Origin: SIG440 sp045586925
GTDB taxonomy: Bacteria; Bacillota; Clostridia; Monoglobales; Monoglobaceae
Reading direction: 5' to 3'
Assembly (NCBI GenBank): GCA_045586925.1
Contig: JAZNBG010000005.1
Coordinates: 49,680 to 113,679, forward strand
Length of the DNA stretch: 64,000 bases
Positions 35,780 to 42,377 of this stretch are shown one piece after another. Position numbers and translations under genes: made by a program. How positions within the stretch are numbered: position 1 is the first letter of the stretch; each line of letters begins with the position of its first letter. The notes under the pieces were generated by a model, which did not search any database, was not told the DNA's origin, and saw nothing but the letters and a program-made list of their open reading frames with translations.

Positions 35780-36634
35780 TTATTCTGAATATTTTTCTAT
35801 CTCATACGGAAGCTTTAAGCTTTCCGTAAAAATATATTCTCTTGTTTCTTTTGTCACTTTGTTTCTGACTGTCAGTCTGAAGGTAATTTCATCACCATCG
35901 TTTGGCTTATATGTTTTCATATCGTCTCTGGTTGTATAAAACACTCTTGTGATTGAGTAGATGGTTTTGTAACTGTTAGATGCCGAAACAAAGTTACATC
36001 TTGAATATTTCTGCCATCCGTTGATTGCTCCTTCGTCCTGCTCGTATGCATTGAATTGTACGGGATTTAAAAACTCGATTTTGAATTCATAATCACTGCT
36101 GCGCTCAAAATCTCTGTAATTATCAATGTCAATCCAGAGTAACCTCTTGTCTGAAATACTCTTTGGATAATTTACAGAAATTTCAGGCTCGGGAAATTCT
36201 GTTGCTGCCTTTGGTGATGTAATAACAACCGTTGAGGTTTTTTCATCCCAGACAACTATACAACCCAAAAGTTCTGAAATAAATCTTATTGGAACCATCG
36301 TTCTGCAATCTTTTAAGATTCCGTATGTATCCATAACCATCATTTCGCCGTTAAGGTACGCCATAGGCTGATATACTGTGTAGCGAATTTCATCCTGTCC
36401 CTGTTTTATTATCGCTGTTTGACTTTCGTTTTCCCAATCTACCAGAGAGCCAAGTGCCTCTGATACAAATCTGATTGGTACTAAAACTCTATCCCGCTGG
36501 TCAATAAACGGTTTTACATCAGGGAAGTGGATTTCATTCCCATCAAGTGTTACCTTTACTTTCATATGTGCTGATATATTGGTACATATGGAGATGATTA
36601 CTACCATTAATAAAATACTTACTGTTTTTTTCAT
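35780..36634 (-). CDS. Secreted stalk-domain protein (two copper-amine-oxidase-N repeats)
   Basis: This is a protein of 284 residues. ATG at 36634 gives a clean signal peptide (KKTVSILLMVVIISICTNISAHM). Two PF07833-type repeats follow at about residues 30-85 and 90-145 (DRVLVPIRFVSEALGSLVDWEN; CRTMVPIRFISELLGCIVVWDE). The C-terminal ~130 residues are a beta-rich Ig-like domain. The family is a structural stalk on Clostridia surface proteins, not an oxidase. Finding it inside a replication-gene cluster is unusual; it could be a surface exclusion or adhesion factor of the element. Confidence 0.8.
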   Translation of the reverse strand: MKKTVSILLMVVIISICTNISAHMKVKVTLDGNEIHFPDVKPFIDQRDRVLVPIRFVSEALGSLVDWENESQTAIIKQGQDEIRYTVYQPMAYLNGEMMVMDTYGILKDCRTMVPIRFISELLGCIVVWDEKTSTVVITSPKAATEFPEPEISVNYPKSISDKRLLWIDIDNYRDFERSSDYEFKIEFLNPVQFNAYEQDEGAINGWQKYSRCNFVSASNSYKTIYSITRVFYTTRDDMKTYKPNDGDEITFRLTVRNKVTKETREYIFTESLKLPYEIEKYSE

Positions 36635-36648
36635 AAAACTCACCATCC

Positions 36649-37317
36649 TTATTCAAATACAATTTGTTTCTTTAAATACAGATTTACAATCGCCTCAAGG
36701 ACTTTGTTTTTATCTTTTGAAAATCTTGTACTGTTCCCCAGAGAATCCATATCTTCGTGCTCATCATATGCAAGCGGGACAATATCATCTTCAGACTTTA
36801 TATCCCATAAATCTTTGTCATTGATGCGGATAAGTTCTGCCCCCGAAACCTTAAGCCTTTTTGAAAAACCGACAATTTGTTTTTCAATGTCTTTTAATTC
36901 AAAATCACACATAGCCTCTTTGCATTTATAAAGCGGAATTTCTTGAATAAAAAACATATATAAAAACATCATTGCTCTTTTGAATACATTAACTGTCCCA
37001 AGGGGAACAACATACAAATCCTTTACCAGATTATAGAGGGCATCGACTGCAAGATAATCTGACTTGCCTACAATAAGCCCTCTGGTCTTTAAACGATTTA
37101 GCGTCTGTTCAAAAGAAACATCTAAGTTCAGATTGTATTTTCTCATTCTTCTGTCAAACTCTGTTTTGAGTGATTCCTTATTTAGGATATTCCAATGCAG
37201 GCTCGTCCATAAAATGAATTCCACCTGTGAAAGAGCTTTTTCTTCGACCTCTGACACTACAAGTGGTGCTCCGTTTCTTACTACCATTTTTCCTTTTGTT
37301 ACAAAATATTCAACCAT
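36649..37317 (-). CDS. Hypothetical first protein of the RepA island cluster
   Basis: This is a protein of 222 residues, helical, with no recognised domain. VEEKALSQVEFILWTSLHWN and LNRLKTRGLIVGKSDYLAVDALYNL suggest a winged-helix regulator in the N-terminal half, but this is weak. ATG at 37317 follows AGGAGG. A strong terminator hairpin at 37366-37395 and a structured leader lie immediately upstream, so expression may depend on antitermination. Confidence 0.6.
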   Translation of the reverse strand: MVEYFVTKGKMVVRNGAPLVVSEVEEKALSQVEFILWTSLHWNILNKESLKTEFDRRMRKYNLNLDVSFEQTLNRLKTRGLIVGKSDYLAVDALYNLVKDLYVVPLGTVNVFKRAMMFLYMFFIQEIPLYKCKEAMCDFELKDIEKQIVGFSKRLKVSGAELIRINDKDLWDIKSEDDIVPLAYDEHEDMDSLGNSTRFSKDKNKVLEAIVNLYLKKQIVFE

Positions 37318-37365
37318 TTTTAATTCCTCCTAATTTTTTAAATTTTAATAATTGATACAAAAAAA

Positions 37366-37395
37366 TGGCAGACTATAGAATTCTATAGTCTGCCA
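37366..37395 (-). terminator. Perfect 30-bp palindromic terminator upstream of the island cluster
   Basis: The sequence is a perfect palindrome centred on GAATTC, followed on the minus strand by seven T, the form of an intrinsic terminator. It ends about 48 bases before the start codon of the first cluster gene. Confidence 0.8.
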
Positions 37396-37600
37396 AAAAA
37401 CATACTTGTTTTTAATTTTTATAAGAACATAATATTCTCATCGCTTAAAAGCGAATATTTACGATAAATACCTACCACCTTTCGAAATTCGAGTTGTTAT
37501 TTGCTGTTTTGAAGCAAATAAAAGTGAACCGCAACTCCGCAAACCCGCATAAATACTAAGGTTTCGTCTTTGGTTCCTAATGTCCAGTGTTCAGGAACAA
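37396..37600 (-). ncRNA. Structured leader or small RNA upstream of the island cluster
   Basis: About 205 bases between doc and the terminator carry no gene but several stems: GTTCCT/AGGAAC (37573-37578, 37593-37598), TATTTGCT/AGCAAATA (37498-37505, 37513-37520), and AATATTC/GAATATT (37431-37437, 37453-37459) competing with TCGCT/AGCGA. A transcript ending at the terminator would be a small RNA or an attenuated leader. Confidence 0.45.
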
Positions 37601-37604
37601 AAAA

Positions 37605-37982
37605 TCATCTTTTGAATTTATTTATCCATTCTAAAATCTCGTCATATTTCATATCGCCCGAAGCAACCGATAAACCAAAATCTACAACATCTTCATTTGT
37701 GCAATTCATTTTTATACCTTCTGCCTCTAAAAAAGTAAGCATAACATAAACACCAATTCTTTTATTTCCATCAACAAATGCATGATTAGATATTAACGAA
37801 AATCCAAGACTAGCCGCTTTTTCTTCTTTAGTTTTATAAAGTTCTTCTCCACCGAAAGTAGCATAAGCATTATTAAGAGCTCTTTCTAAAAGCCCAACAT
37901 CTCTTACTCCAATACCACCGCCTGTTTCTTCTGCTATAAGTTGGTGAAGTAAAAGCACTTTTTCCTTACTTAATTTAATCAT
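37605..37982 (-). CDS. doc: Doc toxin (Fic/DOC family)
   Basis: This is a protein of 125 residues. The active-site motif is HAFVDGNKRIG near residue 65 (consensus HxFx(D/N)GNKR), with His as catalytic base. VLLLHQLIAEETGGG at the N-terminus and GVRDVGLLERALNNAYATFGG are typical of death-on-curing proteins. Doc phosphorylates EF-Tu and stops translation. The ATG overlaps the antitoxin stop (ATGA), giving coupled translation. The motif is intact, so it is probably functional. Confidence 0.92.
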   Translation of the reverse strand: MIKLSKEKVLLLHQLIAEETGGGIGVRDVGLLERALNNAYATFGGEELYKTKEEKAASLGFSLISNHAFVDGNKRIGVYVMLTFLEAEGIKMNCTNEDVVDFGLSVASGDMKYDEILEWINKFKR

Positions 37983-38221
37983 TTTGCTAACTCCTCAAAA
38001 GCAGGTTTAAATCTATTCAGAATCCTCTTTGCTGCTACATCAATTTTTTCATCATCAGTAATATCAAAATATGAATTTGAATCCACATCAATAAGCAAGA
38101 ATTTCGGCTTGTTGTTTTTAAATATAACAGCCTGACCGTTGTTTTCCGCCACTTTAGCAACCTTTGAAAAATTCTGATTTGCTTCTGTCATAGTTGTAAT
38201 TGTTTCAGTATTTATATTCAT
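37979..38221 (-). CDS. phd: Phd/YefM-type antitoxin
   Basis: This is a protein of 80 residues. ETITTMTEANQNFSKVAKVAENNGQAVIFKNNKPKFLLID is the Phd/YefM fold, in which the N-terminus binds DNA and the C-terminus neutralises the toxin. It precedes doc with a four-base overlap. A consensus promoter with an inverted repeat lies directly upstream, consistent with autorepression by the Phd-Doc complex. Confidence 0.9.
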   Translation of the reverse strand: MNINTETITTMTEANQNFSKVAKVAENNGQAVIFKNNKPKFLLIDVDSNSYFDITDDEKIDVAAKRILNRFKPAFEELAK

Positions 38222-38250
38222 AACTACCTCCTATTATTTATACAATAAAT

Positions 38251-38295
38251 ATATCCTATAATTTATATTATATACAAATCATAGGATATTGTCAA
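38251..38295 (-). promoter_or_regulatory. Promoter and operator of phd-doc
   Basis: Minus-strand TTGACA (38290-38295), 17 bases, TATAAT (38267-38272): a full consensus sigma-A promoter. The inverted repeat ATATCCTAT (38251-38259) with ATAGGATAT (38281-38289) brackets the -10 box and is the likely Phd operator. Confidence 0.75.
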
Positions 38296-38360
38296 TATAC
38301 TTTTTTCGTCAAATTTCGACATATTCATATAGTTCGTGTAAAGTCAAGGCAAAAAACACT

Positions 38361-38660
38361 TCAACATACAATAAATTCGTTTATACCTTCAACCACAGCA
38401 TATTCTAAGCCGTTTATTTCAAGAGTATATGCTGCATTCGACTTAACTGTGCATTTGTCTCCACAAGCTTCTATATCTGTTATGTATTTTCCCAACACTT
38501 TTTGTCTGGTGAATTTTTCAGGATATTCTCTCAAAAAATCATACCATAGATGTCTTTCTTCTTTTTTCATATTTTTTCTAAGATCCCTTGCCAATGGAAC
38601 TATTTTACTATTATAATTTTCTATCCATTTACAACCCCTCCGAGTTGCTTCGCAACCCAC
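38361..38660 (-). pseudogene. Truncated DUF559 endonuclease-like gene
   Basis: The reading frame contains IVPLARDLRKNMKKEERHLW, DFLREYPEKF and RQKVLGKYI. These match the start of DUF559 (Vsr-like fold) proteins, which should continue for about 70 residues with a catalytic core. Here the homology stops after KYITDIEA and an unrelated C-terminus follows. The apparent N-terminus is translated from the hairpin repeat at 38644-38680. It is likely a non-functional remnant. Confidence 0.65.
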
Positions 38661-38680
38661 CTCCCCTTACACAGGGGAGG
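38644..38680 (+). repeat. Double-hairpin intergenic repeat (MITE- or REP-like)
   Basis: GTTGC/GCAAC (38644-38648, 38652-38656) is followed by CCTCCCC/GGGGAGG (38660-38666, 38674-38680) and then CTTTTT. From memory, this GC-rich double hairpin is dispersed in many gut Clostridia genomes. On the plus strand it has terminator form. Confidence 0.5.
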
Positions 38681-38799
38681 CTTTTTCGATTTCGACAATA
38701 TTCGTCGATTTTTATATAAAGACTGAATAATCCGGATGCCAAGCTTTTTTGGAGTTAAGGTTCATACCAAGTCAGGACTAAAATTCATCTATCAATAAC

Positions 38800-39432
38800 T
38801 CACTTTGTTCTCTTTTTGCTCAATAACCATTCCAACAATTCATTATTGTACGCATTTTCCCACACATTATGACCCACTCCGTCAATTCGCGTATATGTAA
38901 CATCGTGATTTAATTCTTTTAATTTTGAAACCATTTCATCTGTTTGTATTGGTGTAACAGTAGTATCATCTGCACCATGAAATGCCCAAATAGGCATTTT
39001 AAGTACACCTGCATTCCAAGCCATACCGCCACCGCACACAGGTGCAATTGCTGCAAACAAATCCGGTCTTGCCATCGCAGTAAACCATGTTCCGTATCCA
39101 CCCATACTTAAACCTGTGAGATATACTCTGTCCTCATCAACTTTATATTCATTTATTAACTGCACAACAAACTCAATAATTGACTCAACTTTTGCCGCCC
39201 AGAAAGTATCAACAGGACATTGAGGCATTATAACGATACAGTTGTGCTCAGAATCCTTCAAACACTTTGAAAATCCATGTACATCAACCTTCTCCAAATC
39301 TTCTTTTCCATAACCTCTTTCCCCTGCCCCATGCAATTGAATTATCAGTGGCATTTTTTCGCTTTTTTCACCACAAGAGTATTCTATAAAGGGAAATTTC
39401 CATTTTGCATCTCTATGTTCTATTCTTTTCAT
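38800..39432 (-). CDS. Alpha/beta hydrolase, esterase/PHB-depolymerase-like
   Basis: This is a protein of 210 residues. ATG at 39432 is set by GGAGG eight bases upstream. PLIIQLHGAGERG forms the oxyanion region and YLTGLSMGGYGTW the nucleophile elbow (Ser near residue 113). AFHGADDTTVTP carries the acid, and DGVGHNVWENAY the catalytic His. There is no signal peptide. Such small cytoplasmic esterases often remove acetyl or feruloyl groups from sugars, but the substrate is unknown. It lies alone, just outside the island remnant. Confidence 0.85.
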   Translation of the reverse strand: MKRIEHRDAKWKFPFIEYSCGEKSEKMPLIIQLHGAGERGYGKEDLEKVDVHGFSKCLKDSEHNCIVIMPQCPVDTFWAAKVESIIEFVVQLINEYKVDEDRVYLTGLSMGGYGTWFTAMARPDLFAAIAPVCGGGMAWNAGVLKMPIWAFHGADDTTVTPIQTDEMVSKLKELNHDVTYTRIDGVGHNVWENAYNNELLEWLLSKKRTK

Positions 39433-39632
39433 AAATATATCCTCCATATAAATTTCAACATATCCTTGTATATAAGTAGTCACGGTACCAATAATAATTA
39501 ATGATGAATATTTTCTTTTAATTCAAATGCAGAGCATTTGTTCCTTAATTCTTCACTATTCATTATTCACTTTTCATTAATTTCATCTATTTGATGAAAT
39601 CTTTATTACCTCATATCACATTAAAACCAAAA
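39433..39632. other. Gene-free, low-complexity interval
   Basis: No gene is seen. The interval holds a small hairpin, CAAATGC/GCATTTG (39524-39530, 39534-39540), followed by a TTCACT/TTCATT-rich stretch. It looks like a decayed intergenic repeat. Confidence 0.4.
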
Positions 39633-39672
39633 AGACACATCAGAATAAACGATCAGCTATTCTAATGTGTCT
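39633..39672 (-). terminator. Intrinsic terminator after the CofE-like gene
   Basis: A stem of about 15 bp (39633-39647 with 39658-39672, one mismatch) is followed on the minus strand by TTTTTGGTTTT. It begins 17 bases after the stop codon. Confidence 0.8.
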
Positions 39673-39688
39673 CAAAGTTCAGTGCAGA

Positions 39689-40879
39689 TTAGTCTGTCAA
39701 ATTGTCAAAGTAGCCCTGAACAAGAACAACAGGTGTTCCCTTATCGCCCGAGCCGCTTGTAAGGTCGCAAAGTGAGCCGATAAGGTCGGTAATGCGACGA
39801 GGAGTTGTGCCCTGTGATGCCATATTTCCCACAAGGTCGCCGCCCTTTTGACGAATTGCACCCTCGATTGCTTTTTTCAGTTCCTCTCCCTTAAGGTCGG
39901 CAAAGTCGTTGTCTGCAAGGTATTTGAGTTTAAGCTCGTTGGGTGTACCTTCCAAGCCCTTTGTGTAAGCAGGAGAAACTATCGGGTCGGCAAGCTCCCA
40001 GATTTTGCCCTGTGGGTCTTTAAATGCACCATCGCCGTACACCATAACCTCGATATGCTTGCCTGTTTTTTCTAAAAGCTGTGCCTGAATGTTTTCAACC
40101 AAATCAAAACATTCGTTGGGGAAAAGCTTAACAGTATCTTCGGTTGACTTGTTTGAGCCAAGCAGACCGTATCTTGAGTTAAAGCCGCTGCCGTCAACGG
40201 ATTCTGACATAATTTCGTCAAGACCAAAAACGCATTTTGCACCTGCATCCTTTAAAATTCTCTTTGTGCGGGCACGGCTGTGAATGTCACAGTTAAGCAC
40301 GCAGTCAGCGTATTTAAGAATCACTCTGGGGTCGTTTGCGAGGATGATTTCAACCTCTGCACCGCAGGACTTTATCAAATCACCGTAATATTTTATATAA
40401 TCAACACCTGTGAAGGGATGCGGATTCTCACCAAAAAGTTCGCGATACTTTGCCTCGGTAAGAACATCAGAATAAGGATTGATGCCCGCCTCGTCAAGCT
40501 GGTCAAGTGAAACCAAAGCATTGCCAACCTCGTCACTTGGGTAGTTGAGCATAAGAACAACCTTTTTTGCACCCTTTGCAATACCTCTTAAACAAATCGC
40601 AAAACGGTTGCGGCTGAGAATTGGGAAAATAACACCGATTGTGCCGCCGCCAAGCTTTGCCTTAACATCCTTTGCAATAGCATCAACAGACGCATAATTG
40701 CCCTGTGCGCGTGCAACAACAGATTCAGTAACTGCAACAACATCACGGTCACGAAGGGCAAAACCTTCAATCTGAGCTGCCTCTGTAACACTGTTTACAA
40801 CTATTGTAGCTATATCATCACCCTCACGGATAATAGGGCAACGGATACCTCTTGAAACTGTACCTACTCTTCTTTCCAT
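39689..40879 (-). CDS. CofE-like protein (coenzyme F420-0:L-glutamate ligase family)
   Basis: This is a protein of 396 residues. ATG at 40879 has GGAGGG upstream; an in-frame extension to 40918 lacks a site. GTVSRGIRCPIIREGDD, RDRDVVAVTESVVARAQG and the glycine-rich KLGGGTIGVIFPILSRNR match the PF01996 family, which adds glutamate to F420-0 using GTP. At about 390 residues it is longer than archaeal CofE (~250). No F420 biosynthesis or F420-dependent gene is nearby, and Clostridia generally lack the cofactor, so another acid-amine ligation is likely. It diverges from a LysR regulator. Confidence 0.8.
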   Translation of the reverse strand: MERRVGTVSRGIRCPIIREGDDIATIVVNSVTEAAQIEGFALRDRDVVAVTESVVARAQGNYASVDAIAKDVKAKLGGGTIGVIFPILSRNRFAICLRGIAKGAKKVVLMLNYPSDEVGNALVSLDQLDEAGINPYSDVLTEAKYRELFGENPHPFTGVDYIKYYGDLIKSCGAEVEIILANDPRVILKYADCVLNCDIHSRARTKRILKDAGAKCVFGLDEIMSESVDGSGFNSRYGLLGSNKSTEDTVKLFPNECFDLVENIQAQLLEKTGKHIEVMVYGDGAFKDPQGKIWELADPIVSPAYTKGLEGTPNELKLKYLADNDFADLKGEELKKAIEGAIRQKGGDLVGNMASQGTTPRRITDLIGSLCDLTSGSGDKGTPVVLVQGYFDNLTD

Positions 40880-40898
40880 TAAAATTCCCTCCAAAATA

Positions 40899-40927
40899 TT
40901 GACTTTTGTCACTATCATTATTATAAT
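40899..40927 (+). promoter_or_regulatory. Promoter of the LysR gene
   Basis: TTGACT (40899-40904), 17 bases, TATAAT (40922-40927). It lies about 60 bases before the LysR start and overlaps the opposing promoter of the CofE-like gene. Confidence 0.65.
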
Positions 40928-40961
40928 ACAAATATAAATATAAGTAAAGTAGATAATACTT
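40920..40961 (-). promoter_or_regulatory. Promoter of the CofE-like gene with a possible LysR site
   Basis: Minus-strand TTTACT (40943-40948), 17 bases, TATAAT (40920-40925). A dyad AAGTA...TACTT (40942-40946, 40957-40961) covers the -35 box, where a LysR regulator would contact RNA polymerase. The ATTATAAT core serves as -10 for both directions. Confidence 0.55.
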
Positions 40962-40985
40962 ACAACAGTAATAAGGAGTGCTTAT

Positions 40986-41864
40986 ATGAAAACCAAACTC
41001 GATTATTACAAAATTTTTTACGAAACAGCAAGATACGCCTCGTTTTCGACAGCGGCACGACACCTGTATATTTCGCAATCGGCGATTTCACAGTGCATAC
41101 GCCAGCTTGAAGAAGATTTGGGCACTCTGTTGTTCAACCGTTCACGTCGGGGTGTAACACTTACAAAAGAGGGTCAGCTGCTGTTTCAAAAGGTTGAAAG
41201 TGCAATGCAGTCAATCGAACAGGGTGAAACCCTTCTTGCAAGGCTCCACCACCTTGACAGCGGCTCGCTGATTATTGCGGCGGCTGACACCATAACTGCA
41301 CATTATCTGCTGCCGTATCTTGAAAAATTTCACCAGTCATATCCTGACATAAGAATAGAAATGGCAAACTCCTATTCGTATCATATGTTGCAGCTTGTGA
41401 AAGACGGAACAGCCGAGCTTGCCTTTGTAAGTCTGCCTGCCCAAGATGACGAGCTTACAATCGAACCTTGTCTTGAAATACACGATATATTTGTGGCAGG
41501 GCCGGAGCACAGCGTCAAACAAAAGTACAGTTGGGAGGATATCTCGAATGAGCCGTTGATACTTTTGGAAAAAAACTCAATTTCACGGCGTTTTCTTGAC
41601 AGAGAATTCGCTAAAAGGCACATATCCTTAACACCGCAGATTGAGGTTGCGGCACACGAGCTTTTGCTGAGGTTTGCCTCTATTCATCTGGGGGTTTCCT
41701 GCGTGGTTGAGGAATTTTCAAAAGAAAGTCTGAAATCAGGCGATGTGCAAAAACTCACTCTTACACCAAGTTTGCCCACAAGACATATCGGATATGCATA
41801 TTTAAAGCATAACACCTTGTCCCTTGCAGCACAGAAATTTCTTGAGTTTATTAAAGAGAAATAA
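40986..41864 (+). CDS. LysR family transcriptional regulator
   Basis: This is a protein of 292 residues. The N-terminal winged HTH (YYKIFYETARYASFSTAARHLYISQSAISQCIRQLEEDLGTLLFNRSRRGVTLT) is followed by the two-lobed effector domain starting SGSLIIAAADTITAHYLLPYL. ATG at 40986 has AAGGAG eight bases upstream. It is transcribed divergently from the CofE-like gene, the usual layout for a LysR protein and its target, so it probably controls that gene and itself. The effector is unknown. Confidence 0.93.
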   Translation: MKTKLDYYKIFYETARYASFSTAARHLYISQSAISQCIRQLEEDLGTLLFNRSRRGVTLTKEGQLLFQKVESAMQSIEQGETLLARLHHLDSGSLIIAAADTITAHYLLPYLEKFHQSYPDIRIEMANSYSYHMLQLVKDGTAELAFVSLPAQDDELTIEPCLEIHDIFVAGPEHSVKQKYSWEDISNEPLILLEKNSISRRFLDREFAKRHISLTPQIEVAAHELLLRFASIHLGVSCVVEEFSKESLKSGDVQKLTLTPSLPTRHIGYAYLKHNTLSLAAQKFLEFIKEK

Positions 41865-41917
41865 TATTTTATAAATTTTCTATTGTATTTTCTTTTGTTT
41901 TGTGTTATTATAATACA

Positions 41918-42126
41918 GTCACATAATTTAAACAATAGAATATGGGTAGTACTTTTTTATTTCTATGGGTATTTTTTGCCCTTTTATCCATTACATTTTT
42001 CGAATTTGATAAAAATGCAAATTCCAAAAGATGTAGTGGACTATGTTACTACCTATCTGTTTAAATTGTGTGACAACAATCGGAGTTTGCGTTTTTTGTG
42101 CGGCAGCTTCGGTTGCCGCATTTTTT
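41918..42126 (+). ncRNA. Candidate structured non-coding RNA, 6S-like rod fold
   Basis: TATAAT at 41909-41914 is followed by a 17-bp closing helix, 41918-41934 with 42058-42074, including one G-U. Inside are GGTAGTA/TACTACC (41945-41951, 42047-42053), a 10-bp helix (41987-41996, 42031-42040, one G-U) and an apical GAATTTG/CAAATTC hairpin (42002-42008, 42018-42024). A long asymmetric internal loop lies on the 5' side. A UUCG-capped terminator ends it at 42126. The rod with a central loop recalls 6S RNA, but the family is not proven; it could also be a leader controlling the small gene at 42148. I see no protein in it. Confidence 0.6.
42099..42126 (+). terminator. UUCG-tetraloop terminator
   Basis: TGCGGCAGC (42099-42107), loop TTCG, GTTGCCGCA (42112-42120), then six T. 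It is a very stable intrinsic terminator, ending 21 bases before the start of the small gene. Confidence 0.9.
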
Positions 42127-42147
42127 AATTGGAAAGGAAAATTTACA

Positions 42148-42330
42148 ATGGTTAACTACAAAAAACTCTACTTTCGTCTTTTTAATGCAATTACAGATGC
42201 TATCGAAATACTGCAAAAGGCACAGATTGATGCAGAAGACTCCTACATAGAAGATGGCGAGGATGAAAATAACTCACCAAAGGTGACAAAGTTTAAAGTC
42301 CACTCCTCTACCGATAACAAAGAAAAATAG
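42148..42330 (+). CDS. Small conserved-looking protein of unknown function
   Basis: This is a protein of 60 residues. ATG at 42148 follows AAAGGA; the longer frame from 42043 would run through the candidate RNA and its terminator and is rejected. The N-terminal half is a helix (LYFRLFNAITDAIEILQKAQ) and the C-terminal half is acidic and disordered (EDGEDEN). Similar short proteins are familiar from gut Clostridia, but no function is known to me. It is followed by a terminator shared with spoIIE. Confidence 0.6.
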   Translation: MVNYKKLYFRLFNAITDAIEILQKAQIDAEDSYIEDGEDENNSPKVTKFKVHSSTDNKEK

Positions 42331-42336
42331 CATCAC

Positions 42337-42370
42337 AAAAGACCATTTTCTAAGCCGAAAATGGTCTTTT
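42337..42370. terminator. Bidirectional terminator between the small gene and spoIIE
   Basis: AAAAGACCATTTTC (42337-42350) pairs perfectly with 42357-42370 around a 6-base loop. Terminal A and T runs let it act in both directions for the convergent genes. Confidence 0.85.
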
Positions 42371-42377
42371 TACTTTT

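Noticed and set aside
42043..42150. N-terminal extension of the small protein at 42148
   Set aside because: It would run through the closing helix and the UUCG terminator; a good start with AAAGGA lies at 42148.
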